From the NCBI GenBank assembly GCA_022840405.1, contig JALHJR010000002.1, forward strand, positions 46,840 to 110,839: a stretch of 64,000 nucleotides of DNA, in the 5' to 3' direction. Below, piece after piece: positions 53,359-61,613 of the stretch (positions are counted from its first letter, which is position 1; each line of letters begins with the position of its first letter). This DNA comes from Tepidanaerobacter acetatoxydans_A (GTDB lineage: Bacteria; Bacillota; Thermosediminibacteria; Thermosediminibacterales; Tepidanaerobacteraceae). The position numbers were made by a program, and so were the translations under genes. The notes under the pieces were generated by a model. That model saw only the letters and a list, made by a program, of their open reading frames with translations. It ran no database searches and was not told the DNA's origin.

Positions 53359-53837
53359 TTAATTTAATTCTACACTCAATATGGTTTGTTTTCCCATTTC
53401 AACTTCTTCAATGTTCTTTTTTAGTTCTTTAACCTTATCCATATTCGTGATTATTATAGGCGTAATTAGGGATTTCCCTCTTTCTCTGAGTAAATTTATG
53501 TCAAATTCCATTAATATTTCACCTTTTTTTATTGGACTACCTATTGATATTATTCGCTTAAATCCTTCGCCATTTAATTCAACAGTATCAAGACCTACAT
53601 GGATAAGAATTTCCAGTCCTTCCTTAGTAACTAATCCAATAGCATGGTTAGTCGGAAAAACCGTAGCTACCTTTCCGTCTATCGGAGATACAACTTTTCC
53701 TTCTTTTGGTTCTATAGCTAGCCCATCTCCAATCATTTTTTAGAAAAAACTTCATCTGGGACTTCCTCAATAGGTATTATTTCCCCAGTAATAGGTGCAA
53801 TGATTTCGATGTATTTATTTCGTTTAAAAAAATTAAT
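53359..53837 (-). pseudogene. Glucose-type EIIA (Crr-like), frameshifted
   Basis: The C-terminal part (MIGDGLAIEPKEGKVVSPIDG..., with the active-site ILIHVGLDTV) is an intact 125-residue frame. The missing N-terminus is in another frame just upstream: IEIIAPITGEIIPIEEVPDEVFSKK, ending at TGA. One extra A in the AAAAAA run (53736-53741) joins the two. The start is also weak: only an ATT codon (53837) is in the right place. It looks like a decaying gene, but a -1 slip on the A run could restore the product. Confidence 0.7.
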
Positions 53838-53882
53838 CTTTACTGCTTTCCCTTTCTATATAACATAACACTTTAATAGATT

Positions 53883-54737
53883 TTATTCATTCATTTTGAG
53901 CTGTGCTATGATGTTTCTAGTATTTAAAATATAATCCGAAACTACATCGTAATTCTTTTTAACTATATTTATAAATAGTATATCTATCACAGTAAGCTGA
54001 GCAATCCTTGACGCAATTGCTCCCATTCTTAGGTGTTTTTCTACCTCAGTAGTGTAAATTTTTATATCGGATATTTTGCTAATTGGATTTCCTCCAAATT
54101 TGGTTATAGAAATGGTTTTTGCACCCGCTTTTTTGGCAGTTTCCAAAGCTTTATACGTTTCAAAAGTTTTACCACTATGAGATATTCCTATAGCTACATC
54201 TTTTTCATGCATATTGGCTGCGGATACCATTTGCAGATGATAATCTGTGTATAGGCTGGCCGGCATATTTATTCTCGTAAGTTTATAATGAAAGTCTGCA
54301 GCTACCAAGGTAGAGCTTCCTACCCCACATAAATTGATTTTATTTGCTGAACTTATAGTTTCTACTGCCTCATCTATGACTTCTTTATCTAGTAATTTTA
54401 AAGTGTCTTTTATCGCTTTAATATTTTCTAAAGCTACTTTTTCCATAATCTCATCAGTAGAATCATTGATTGAAATAGCCTCATATATCTTTTCTTCATC
54501 AAAATCCTTATGCCTAGTATCCACAGCTAGAGATAGTTTTAATTCTTGGTATCCTGAATATCCGATTTTCTGAGCAAACCTTACTATGCTGGCTGAACTA
54601 GTTCCAATAGCAGCAGATAATTCTTCTACCGTTAGATTGTATATATCATCCCTATGTTCCATTATATATTCAGCTATTCTTTTTTCCGAATCTGTAAAAC
54701 TGTTTTTTGAATTTTTAATCCTTAAAATGCAGCTCAA
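53883..54737 (-). CDS. RpiR/MurR-family regulator with SIS domain
   Basis: A protein of about 284 residues starting at TTG 54737 (GGGTGATG eight bases before). The N-terminal HTH_6 (FTDSEKRIAEYIMEHR...ELSAAIGTSSASIVRFAQKIGYSGYQEL) is followed by a SIS sugar-phosphate sensing domain (INLCGVGSSTLVAAD, IGISHSGKTFETYKALETAK, TISITKFGGNPISK). A longer frame to 54797 lacks a ribosome site. It likely senses a sugar phosphate for the adjacent PTS remnant or other loci. Confidence 0.82.
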   Translation of the reverse strand: MSCILRIKNSKNSFTDSEKRIAEYIMEHRDDIYNLTVEELSAAIGTSSASIVRFAQKIGYSGYQELKLSLAVDTRHKDFDEEKIYEAISINDSTDEIMEKVALENIKAIKDTLKLLDKEVIDEAVETISSANKINLCGVGSSTLVAADFHYKLTRINMPASLYTDYHLQMVSAANMHEKDVAIGISHSGKTFETYKALETAKKAGAKTISITKFGGNPISKISDIKIYTTEVEKHLRMGAIASRIAQLTVIDILFINIVKKNYDVVSDYILNTRNIIAQLKMNE

Positions 54738-55022
54738 GCACACATCACCCAGCTTATCACTTATGATTATGTAGTCTATTTTGAAATTATTTTTCATTCA
54801 TGGATAAAAAAATTAGTATTTAGCTCTTTGAAAAGCTGAACTAATGTATAAATAATATAAACGTAATAATTTTTTAACATATTTTATTGATTTTTGTAAT
54901 ATATTTTCATTCATGTTTCACAATGAAGTTACGCTTAGCCTGAACATGCATAATGTTCATCTTAATATAAGTTTGTTTAAAAGTAAGATAAGGCAAAATT
55001 AAAAGCTAACTGCTGATTAATA

Positions 55023-56867
55023 TTAAATATCTGTCGCCTGGTAAATATCGCCTAATGGGCTTGCCTTTCTTGTGAGTTTACCGTTTTCTACAAGTGTATC
55101 AAGGGCTGCCTTTAGGGTTCTTACTTCGTAGTTTGCCCCGGCGTGCCGGTTAATTTCCTCTACTGCACGGGCAAAGTTTGCAGCATAGATGGGCAGGTGG
55201 GGCTTTATTGCTTCAAGGAGTTTGTCCTCAGAGTTTTCTCTATGCAGCTGTATTTCATCCAATGGATTTTGGGTATGGGGGCTTCTGGTATGGGGAAATC
55301 GCACTCGTATAGCCACAGTCCTTCCAAAAAGCGGCGATGATACAAAGGCATCACCTGAGGGCAAGTAAGGAAGTCGTCGCGCTTCTTCTGTCTTTATATC
55401 GGTTTCCTCACTAATAGTACCGATATCCGATGCACGCACGGTTCTAAATATTATTTTGGTATTTAGCTGTGCGGTTACGGTTTCGTCCAGCAGCGTGGGC
55501 CGTTGTGTGGCAAGTATCAAAAATACTCCGTATTTTCTACCTTCCTGCGCTATCTCGGTAATTATTCCCTTTGTGGCTGCATCGCGTCCCTTAGGCGCAA
55601 AGTTGTGAGCTTCATCTGTTGCGATGATAAATGGCGGAAAATAATCCCCCGATGTTTCACCCTTCAGTTCCCCGTCCTTGTAATCCCTGCGCTTGCGGTA
55701 AATATTGGAAAGCAGATATGTGGAAAATACCTGCAGGAGCCATATAGGACCTTGAATTACTGCCAGTTTGCCCTGCATCATGACTTCCTTTACCGGCTTT
55801 ATATCATGGCTGAAAAGACCGGAATTGTGCAGTCGTCTAAGCCGCCATGCGATGCCCTGCACCGATGGAAGTGGGATGTTTTGGTATTCTTCAAGGAGTT
55901 GGCGCATTTTAACATGTTTTTCTCTTTCCATAGGCTCCATATCCTGTTTTAATGCCTGCTCAATCCTCAAGCGGCCCATCTCCAGTGCTTCACTTAAAAG
56001 CTCGAGGCGGTTAGAAAAGCTAAGATATGTATCGCCCCTAAGATGCAGCGATTCTATGGCGCTGGACATGGCCTCGGTCAATGGCGATACTGCCGATAAA
56101 AGTGCCAGTAAATCGCCTCTGGATAAGTTTAAAAATTCTACGCCTATATGTTCACCTATCTGAAATTTTCTAAAGTTATCCTTGAAATCTCGCTTTTCTT
56201 CACTGCTTTCCTGGCTTTCAGAAAACTCCATTTCATAGTGTGGGTCAAGCATCAGAGCAGGAAATCCATGTTTCATAATCTCTTCCATAATTACCCTAAG
56301 GCCGAAGGATTTTCCCGAGCCAGAGCCGCCAAAGACTCCAATATGCGGGTACTGCTGAAATGATCTGAGGTCCAGAAAAAACGGCACATTTTTCGTTTTA
56401 TAAGGTTTGCCGCCGGAAAACATTTCACAAAGTCCTTTTAGGTTATCTTCCATGGTAGCAGCGGTTTCCTCGGTGTTTTTAATTTCACCAAGTAAAAGCC
56501 CGTCTTCCCGCACACCTTTTAACAAATGCCCTCTCACCTCATCAAATGCGGGCAAACGCACCGAACTGCCTGTAACTACCGGAAAATTGGCTTCGGTAAT
56601 CAGCTTGACTTTTGCAATATTTATTTCATCTTCACTGATGGAATATCCCAGATGCTTTAAAGACTCTAGAACATCGGCATCGTGGATGCTGCTGCCTATG
56701 GAAAGCGGTATGAATCTGTTGTAAGAATTGCTTTCTACCACTTCGCCAATAAGGTTTCCCTGATATGGATCTTCTAAAACTAAAAGTTCGTTTATACGAA
56801 ACTTTCTATCTTTTGATGCAACATAAACTTCCTGAGGTGTTGTAAGCCCTACTACCTGCATTTGCAC
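55023..56867 (-). CDS. HerA-type ATPase/helicase
   Basis: A 614-residue HerA-FtsK-superfamily ATPase. N-terminal HAS barrel (residues 5-80), Walker A FGGSGSGKSF near residue 180, Walker B ATDEAHNFAP near 420, and a sensor-like ILATQRPTLLDE that follows. The GTG start is seven bases after GGAGG. The C-terminal region is a winged-helix tail. It pairs with NurA downstream of the AbrB gene region and shares a transcript, a conserved DNA-end-processing couple. Confidence 0.85.
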   Translation of the reverse strand: MQMQVVGLTTPQEVYVASKDRKFRINELLVLEDPYQGNLIGEVVESNSYNRFIPLSIGSSIHDADVLESLKHLGYSISEDEINIAKVKLITEANFPVVTGSSVRLPAFDEVRGHLLKGVREDGLLLGEIKNTEETAATMEDNLKGLCEMFSGGKPYKTKNVPFFLDLRSFQQYPHIGVFGGSGSGKSFGLRVIMEEIMKHGFPALMLDPHYEMEFSESQESSEEKRDFKDNFRKFQIGEHIGVEFLNLSRGDLLALLSAVSPLTEAMSSAIESLHLRGDTYLSFSNRLELLSEALEMGRLRIEQALKQDMEPMEREKHVKMRQLLEEYQNIPLPSVQGIAWRLRRLHNSGLFSHDIKPVKEVMMQGKLAVIQGPIWLLQVFSTYLLSNIYRKRRDYKDGELKGETSGDYFPPFIIATDEAHNFAPKGRDAATKGIITEIAQEGRKYGVFLILATQRPTLLDETVTAQLNTKIIFRTVRASDIGTISEETDIKTEEARRLPYLPSGDAFVSSPLFGRTVAIRVRFPHTRSPHTQNPLDEIQLHRENSEDKLLEAIKPHLPIYAANFARAVEEINRHAGANYEVRTLKAALDTLVENGKLTRKASPLGDIYQATDI

Positions 56868-56878
56868 AAAAATCCCTC

Positions 56879-57838
56879 CTACATCTGGCGTCTTTCGCGC
56901 TTAGGTTTTAAAAATTCCGCATAATCTTCCCCAAGATATGCATTTAAAAGGCCTTCCATTACCGAATCGGTAATCCTGACATTCTTATCTATTATATCAA
57001 GCCAAAGTGGTATGCCTCTGCCATCCTGCGGTGTCAGGGTAAATATAAGATTTGACACTTCTGCCAGATATTCCTGCTGCTCCTCCAAAAGGTCAATACC
57101 TATGGGCTTTGGGTCAAGGGATGAGCGCATAAAAAATGTGCGAAAACCTTCTTTAAATAAGCCGGGAACAATCTCTAATATTTCGCCTACCTGCAAGAGC
57201 CCAAACAAAATTTCCCAGTCTGAAGCCGGAAATCCTCCAAGATTCAGCACATCTTCTAGGCAACTGCTGATTATATTTGTTGAGATTCCCTCTACAACAC
57301 CTACCAATACAGCATCTTGAGCTAGTGCACGATTTTTCAGTGTTTCCCACATTGGTGCCGATTCAATCTTGTAGCGCACAAGAGAGCCGTCAAGCAAAAC
57401 CACCCTTGGATTAAACTTATCGAGAGCCTCCAGTGCCGCTTTTACTTCCAGTTCTGCAAGATTGCGCTTTATAAAATCTCTGTATTCCTCCTCGGTTATT
57501 ACGTCTTTCATAATCAGCGGCGAGGCGGCATCAGTTATAACGACGTCTTCTTCCTTGCTGCTGCATACCTTGGCTAGTGCTTGCTGCAGCGTAAATAAAT
57601 ACGGAAAGGGACCACCTGCATTGTTGGTGGAACCGTCCACGCCAACTATTTTACCTTTTTTGGCAATATTCGACAGGCCTCGACAGTCAAGCTTTTGGCA
57701 CATTTTAAAACTACCGATACCTTTATGAGCTACCATGAAACGCAAAGCATCTACAGAGGGCTTTTGCTGTAATCGCCAGCGCATGGCCCTTGCTGTTTCT
57801 TCAAACGTTTGCTTTAAATTGATATTTAGTTCGAACAT
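56879..57838 (-). CDS. NurA-domain nuclease
   Basis: A 319-residue NurA-family protein. The metal-binding GVDGSTNNAGGPFP (near residue 67) and VVLLDGSLVRYKIE (near 147) carry the conserved aspartates of the RNase H-like NurA fold. A GGTGG site precedes the ATG. Only eleven bases separate it from HerA, so the two proteins are probably made together. NurA-HerA resects DNA ends in archaea; the bacterial role is less clear. Confidence 0.8.
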   Translation of the reverse strand: MFELNINLKQTFEETARAMRWRLQQKPSVDALRFMVAHKGIGSFKMCQKLDCRGLSNIAKKGKIVGVDGSTNNAGGPFPYLFTLQQALAKVCSSKEEDVVITDAASPLIMKDVITEEEYRDFIKRNLAELEVKAALEALDKFNPRVVLLDGSLVRYKIESAPMWETLKNRALAQDAVLVGVVEGISTNIISSCLEDVLNLGGFPASDWEILFGLLQVGEILEIVPGLFKEGFRTFFMRSSLDPKPIGIDLLEEQQEYLAEVSNLIFTLTPQDGRGIPLWLDIIDKNVRITDSVMEGLLNAYLGEDYAEFLKPKRERRQM

Positions 57839-57883
57839 AATATTACCACCTGCCTGAAATAAGTAAAAATTTGCAATTGCATG

Positions 57884-57912
57884 TTGACTTTTTTTGTCAT
57901 TTCTGGTAGTAT
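57884..57912 (+). promoter_or_regulatory. Promoter of the AbrB-family gene
   Basis: TTGACT (57884-57889), a 17-base spacer and TAGTAT (57907-57912), about 50 bases before the ATG. Confidence 0.5.
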
Positions 57913-57960
57913 TTTAACTGGGGTAAATGTCGAAATATGAATTAAGGGGGCAAAATAATA

Positions 57961-58275
57961 ATGAAGTCTACGGGAATCGTCAGAAAAGTTGATGGTCTGG
58001 GTCGCGTTGTTATACCTATAGAATTAAGACGCACATTAGGTATTTCCGTCAAAGATGCACTGGAAATTTATGTAGATACGGATAGAATTATTTTAAAAAA
58101 ATACTTGCCGGCTTGCATCTTCTGCGGCAGTGCTGAAGATTTAATCAATTTCGATGGAAAAAACATTTGTGAAAAATGTGCAAAGAAAATTGAGAATACT
58201 TTAGCAGCAAATTCTGCAGGCAACGAAGATACCCCGACTAAAAACGATTCGGAAACAATTGACAAAGCAATCTGA
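57961..58275 (+). CDS. abrB: AbrB-family transition-state regulator with zinc ribbon
   Basis: A 104-residue regulator. The N-terminal SpoVT/AbrB swapped-hairpin domain MKSTGIVRKVDGLGRVVIPIELRR is typical. The second part carries Cys52, Cys55, Cys70 and Cys73 (C-x2-C...C-x2-C), a probable zinc ribbon as in many clostridial AbrB proteins, unlike Bacillus AbrB. Ending with an Asn/Ser/Thr tail. The gene lies beside the metG/tatD block as in Bacillus, but here separated by the accessory region. A terminator follows. Confidence 0.9.
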   Translation: MKSTGIVRKVDGLGRVVIPIELRRTLGISVKDALEIYVDTDRIILKKYLPACIFCGSAEDLINFDGKNICEKCAKKIENTLAANSAGNEDTPTKNDSETIDKAI

Positions 58276-58316
58276 TTATGCAAATTAAGACAACAAATTT
58301 TAGTAACTAAAGTCAA

Positions 58317-58360
58317 AAGAAGAGACTACTATGATCGGTCTCTTCTTCTTTATTTTCTTA
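58317..58360 (+). terminator. Terminator of abrB
   Basis: AAGAAGAGAC (58317-58326) pairs with GTCTCTTCTT (58338-58347), followed by CTTTATTTTCTT. It serves the plus-strand AbrB gene. Confidence 0.75.
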
Positions 58361-58393
58361 AATCTTTTAACTATGCCATCTGCTACATGAGTA

Positions 58394-59245
58394 TCATAAC
58401 ACATTTTCTAATTTGTGTAAACAATTGCGTTCTTTCATCATTTCTTTAGATCTTCCTGCTGCACTTTCAACAGCTCTAATAAGTAAGTCGGCAAAGTCTG
58501 CCTTTTCCAGAACTTTTATGCCGGCCATGGTAGTGCCGCCAGGTGTGGTAACCTGCTCCCTTAGTTTTTTTGGAGATTCATCGGTTTCTATCACCATTTT
58601 GGCCGCTCCATATACTGTCTGAACCGTCAATTCCTCAGAAAGCCAGCGAGGCAGGCCTACTTTTACTCCGGCCTCAATCATTGCTTCCATAAGCAGATAC
58701 ACATAGGCCGGTCCGCTGCCCGAAAGGCCTGTCACTGCATCCATCATTGTTTCTTCAACTATCGACACCTTGCCTATGGAAGAAAATATTTCTTCGGCAA
58801 AATCTTGAGCTTCTTTTGTAGCATAGCTGCCTAAAGTAATAGCAGTAGCCGATTCCCTTACCTTGCAGGCAGTATTGGGCATCGCCCTTATAACTTGTAC
58901 TTTTTTATCCAAAACAGTTTCTACAAATTTTGTAGATATTCCGGCAGCCAAAGTAATAATAATATGGTTTACTGTTACAAGTTTTTGAAGTGATATGAGT
59001 AATTCATATACATCTACGGGTTTTACGGCAATAATCAAATACCTGCATTTTGAAAGAATTTCTTCGTAATCTCTTGTAGTTTTGACATTATATCTTTCTC
59101 TCAAAAGCTGCAGCTTATCATCGTTTTGTTTATTCGTTACATATATATCTCCAGGCGGCATTATGTCTTGGCTTAAAATCCCATCCAGCATCGCTTCTGC
59201 TATGGACCCGGCACCAAATATGCCGACACTTTTCTGATTTTGCAC
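58394..59245 (-). CDS. proC: Pyrroline-5-carboxylate reductase
   Basis: A 283-residue ProC, which makes proline from pyrroline-5-carboxylate with NAD(P)H. N-terminal GIFGAGSIAEAMLDG is the nucleotide site, and the C-terminal TGLSGSGPAYVYLLMEAMIEAGV and TTPGGTTMAGIKVLE blocks are complete. It is preceded by a T-box, so it responds to proline availability. Confidence 0.95.
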   Translation of the reverse strand: MQNQKSVGIFGAGSIAEAMLDGILSQDIMPPGDIYVTNKQNDDKLQLLRERYNVKTTRDYEEILSKCRYLIIAVKPVDVYELLISLQKLVTVNHIIITLAAGISTKFVETVLDKKVQVIRAMPNTACKVRESATAITLGSYATKEAQDFAEEIFSSIGKVSIVEETMMDAVTGLSGSGPAYVYLLMEAMIEAGVKVGLPRWLSEELTVQTVYGAAKMVIETDESPKKLREQVTTPGGTTMAGIKVLEKADFADLLIRAVESAAGRSKEMMKERNCLHKLENVL

Positions 59246-59299
59246 TGGATATCCTCCTATCGCTATCTTTTATACTTTAATATATTAATAGAGAACATA

Positions 59300-59560
59300 A
59301 AAAACCTTTCGCCTGCAAAGGGCGAAAGGTTGCTTCCCGCGGTACCACCTTTTTTGGTCTGAAAGACCCACTCTAAAGTATACTTGAATTCTATCAAGAT
59401 TATACCTTTCCCCTACTAACGGTAGGTGCTCCGTACCGGCTCATCGCCGTAAGCTCCGGGGTGGGATTGTTCAAAAGACTGTTTGCTTAAAACCTTTTGA
59501 TCTGCAAGCTTTTCTGTTTAAAACTTTTTGTCTTTTTACTTTCCCCTTCAATGCTTCTTG
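59300..59560 (-). promoter_or_regulatory. T-box leader of proC
   Basis: On the minus strand the T-box core AGGTGGTACCGCGGG (59350-59336) is followed by a terminator (AACCTTTCGCC/GGCGAAAGGTT, then T residues). Upstream is a structured leader with several stems (for example around 59400-59465). The specifier was not located with certainty; a proline codon is expected from context. 59561-59708 is a spacer without recognised features. Confidence 0.75.
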
Positions 59561-59708
59561 AATATGTCATTTGTCAATTAGCACTATTATATATCATCAC
59601 CAATAAAGGTGTCAATAAGGAAAAAATTGACGCGATCCTGTATATGTATCTACAAAGGTATCATGACAAGAAGCATGAAAAGCAGCAGGAAAATACTCCT
59701 GCTGTTTT

Positions 59709-61613
59709 TTACATAACATTTGCCTCCTGATCTTCCGCAAAAGCTCCTAGAAATTGGCTCTTGTATAGATCGGCATAAAAACCGCCTTTTGCCATTAGTT
59801 CCTCATGGGTGCCTTGTTCTATTATTCGGCCGCGGTTCATAACCAATATATTATCCGCATTTCTTATAGTGGATAGACGGTGAGCGATAACGAAGCTCGT
59901 TCTATTTTCCATAAGTTCCTTCATGGCTTTTTGAATGGATATTTCCGTTAAGGTATCAACATTGCTGGTTGCTTCATCAAGTATTAATATATCAGGATCT
60001 GCCAATATAGCTCGTGCAATAGTAATAAGCTGCTTTTCTCCATGGGAAATATTGGAAGTATCTTCGTTAAGAACCGTGTTATAGCCTTTAGGAAGTGCTT
60101 TTATAAAGTGATGAGCATGAGCCGCCTTAGCAGCTCTTATAATTTCTTCATCAGTAGCCCCTTCTTTTCCATAGGCTATATTTTCTTTAACTGTGCCGTT
60201 AAAAAGCCATGTGTCTTGAAGAACCATTCCAAAAATCCTTCTAAGATTGCTTCTTTTAATATCTCTTATATCTGTATGGTCTACCATTATCTTGCCTGCA
60301 TCTATTTCATAAAATCTCATAAGAAGATTTACAAGAGTTGTTTTTCCTGCGCCTGTAGGTCCAACTATAGCAACCATTTGTCCCGGCTCTACGTTTATTG
60401 TTAAATCTTCAATTAAAGGTTCATCTTTCTTATAGCTAAAATGCACATGGTCTAAATCTACATATCCTTCGGCATTTTCAACAACTGTCGCATCTTCTTT
60501 GTCAGGTATTTCTTCTTCTTGATCTAATATTTCAAAGACTCTTTCAGCTGACGCAATTGTAGATTGAATGATATTGGCTATATTGGCGGTTTGAGTTATA
60601 GGCTGCGTAAACTGCCGCGAATACTGGATGAAAGCCTGCACATTACCTATTGTGATACGTCCGCCGGCCACCATTATTCCTCCAACAACACACACAAATA
60701 CATAGCCTAAGTTGCTGATAAAGTTCATGATAGGCATTATTATTCCTGAAACAAATTGAGCCCGCCATGATGCTCCATATAGTTCCTCGTTTATAGATTT
60801 AAATTCCTCAATAGCATCTTCCTCGTGTCCGAAGGCTTTTACAACATTATGACCGCCATACATTTCTTCTACATGACCGTTTAAATTGCCAAGCACTCTT
60901 TGCTGTATAGCAAAATATTTTTGAGAACGAGAGGCGATAGACCTTATGACTAATAAGCTTAGCGGCAGTGTTATCACGGTAACCAATGTCAGCATCGGGC
61001 TTATTGTCAGCATCATTACAACTACGCCGATAAGGGTAACAATTGCAGTAATCAGTTGAGTCATACTCTGCTGCAGTGTGGAACTTATATTATCTACATC
61101 ATTTGTGACTCGGCTTAAAATTTCTCCATATGGGTTTGCATCAAAGAATTTAAGGGGTAGCCTGTTCAATTTCTCCATTATATCTGCTCTCATTTTTCTT
61201 ACTACGCCTTGGGCTACTCCGGCCATCATATAATGCTGAATATAGCTGAATGCAGAGCTTGATATATATAGGCCAAGTAATATAAGTAAAATGTGGATTA
61301 TATAGGGAAAATCTATATGGGCCCCGGGTTCATTATGCAGTATAGCCATAGAACCTTCGAAAAGCTTGGTTGTTGCCATACCCATAATTTTTGGACCTAA
61401 GATATTAAATATTGTGCCGAGGGCTGCCATACAAAACACGACTAGGATTATCGGCACATACGGTTTTATATAATTTAAAAGCCTCATTAAGCTGCCTTTA
61501 AAATCCTTAGGCTTTTCCATGGCCCTTGCCATAGGCGGTCCGCCGCCATGACCTTTTTTATCTCTTGCTCCTCCTAGTTTGTGGCTGTCAATTCTCTCAT
61601 TTTCACTGCTCAT
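59709..61613 (-). CDS. ABC exporter subunit with complete Walker B and altered signature
   Basis: A 634-residue half transporter: six-span permease (about residues 45-340) and ATPase. Walker A GPTGAGKT, Walker B ILILDEATSNVD with the catalytic Glu, and signature NISHGEKQL in place of LSGGQ. It begins overlapping the partner's stop by four bases. It forms a heterodimer with the neighbouring subunit. Substrate unknown. Confidence 0.9.
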   Translation of the reverse strand: MSSENERIDSHKLGGARDKKGHGGGPPMARAMEKPKDFKGSLMRLLNYIKPYVPIILVVFCMAALGTIFNILGPKIMGMATTKLFEGSMAILHNEPGAHIDFPYIIHILLILLGLYISSSAFSYIQHYMMAGVAQGVVRKMRADIMEKLNRLPLKFFDANPYGEILSRVTNDVDNISSTLQQSMTQLITAIVTLIGVVVMMLTISPMLTLVTVITLPLSLLVIRSIASRSQKYFAIQQRVLGNLNGHVEEMYGGHNVVKAFGHEEDAIEEFKSINEELYGASWRAQFVSGIIMPIMNFISNLGYVFVCVVGGIMVAGGRITIGNVQAFIQYSRQFTQPITQTANIANIIQSTIASAERVFEILDQEEEIPDKEDATVVENAEGYVDLDHVHFSYKKDEPLIEDLTINVEPGQMVAIVGPTGAGKTTLVNLLMRFYEIDAGKIMVDHTDIRDIKRSNLRRIFGMVLQDTWLFNGTVKENIAYGKEGATDEEIIRAAKAAHAHHFIKALPKGYNTVLNEDTSNISHGEKQLITIARAILADPDILILDEATSNVDTLTEISIQKAMKELMENRTSFVIAHRLSTIRNADNILVMNRGRIIEQGTHEELMAKGGFYADLYKSQFLGAFAEDQEANVM

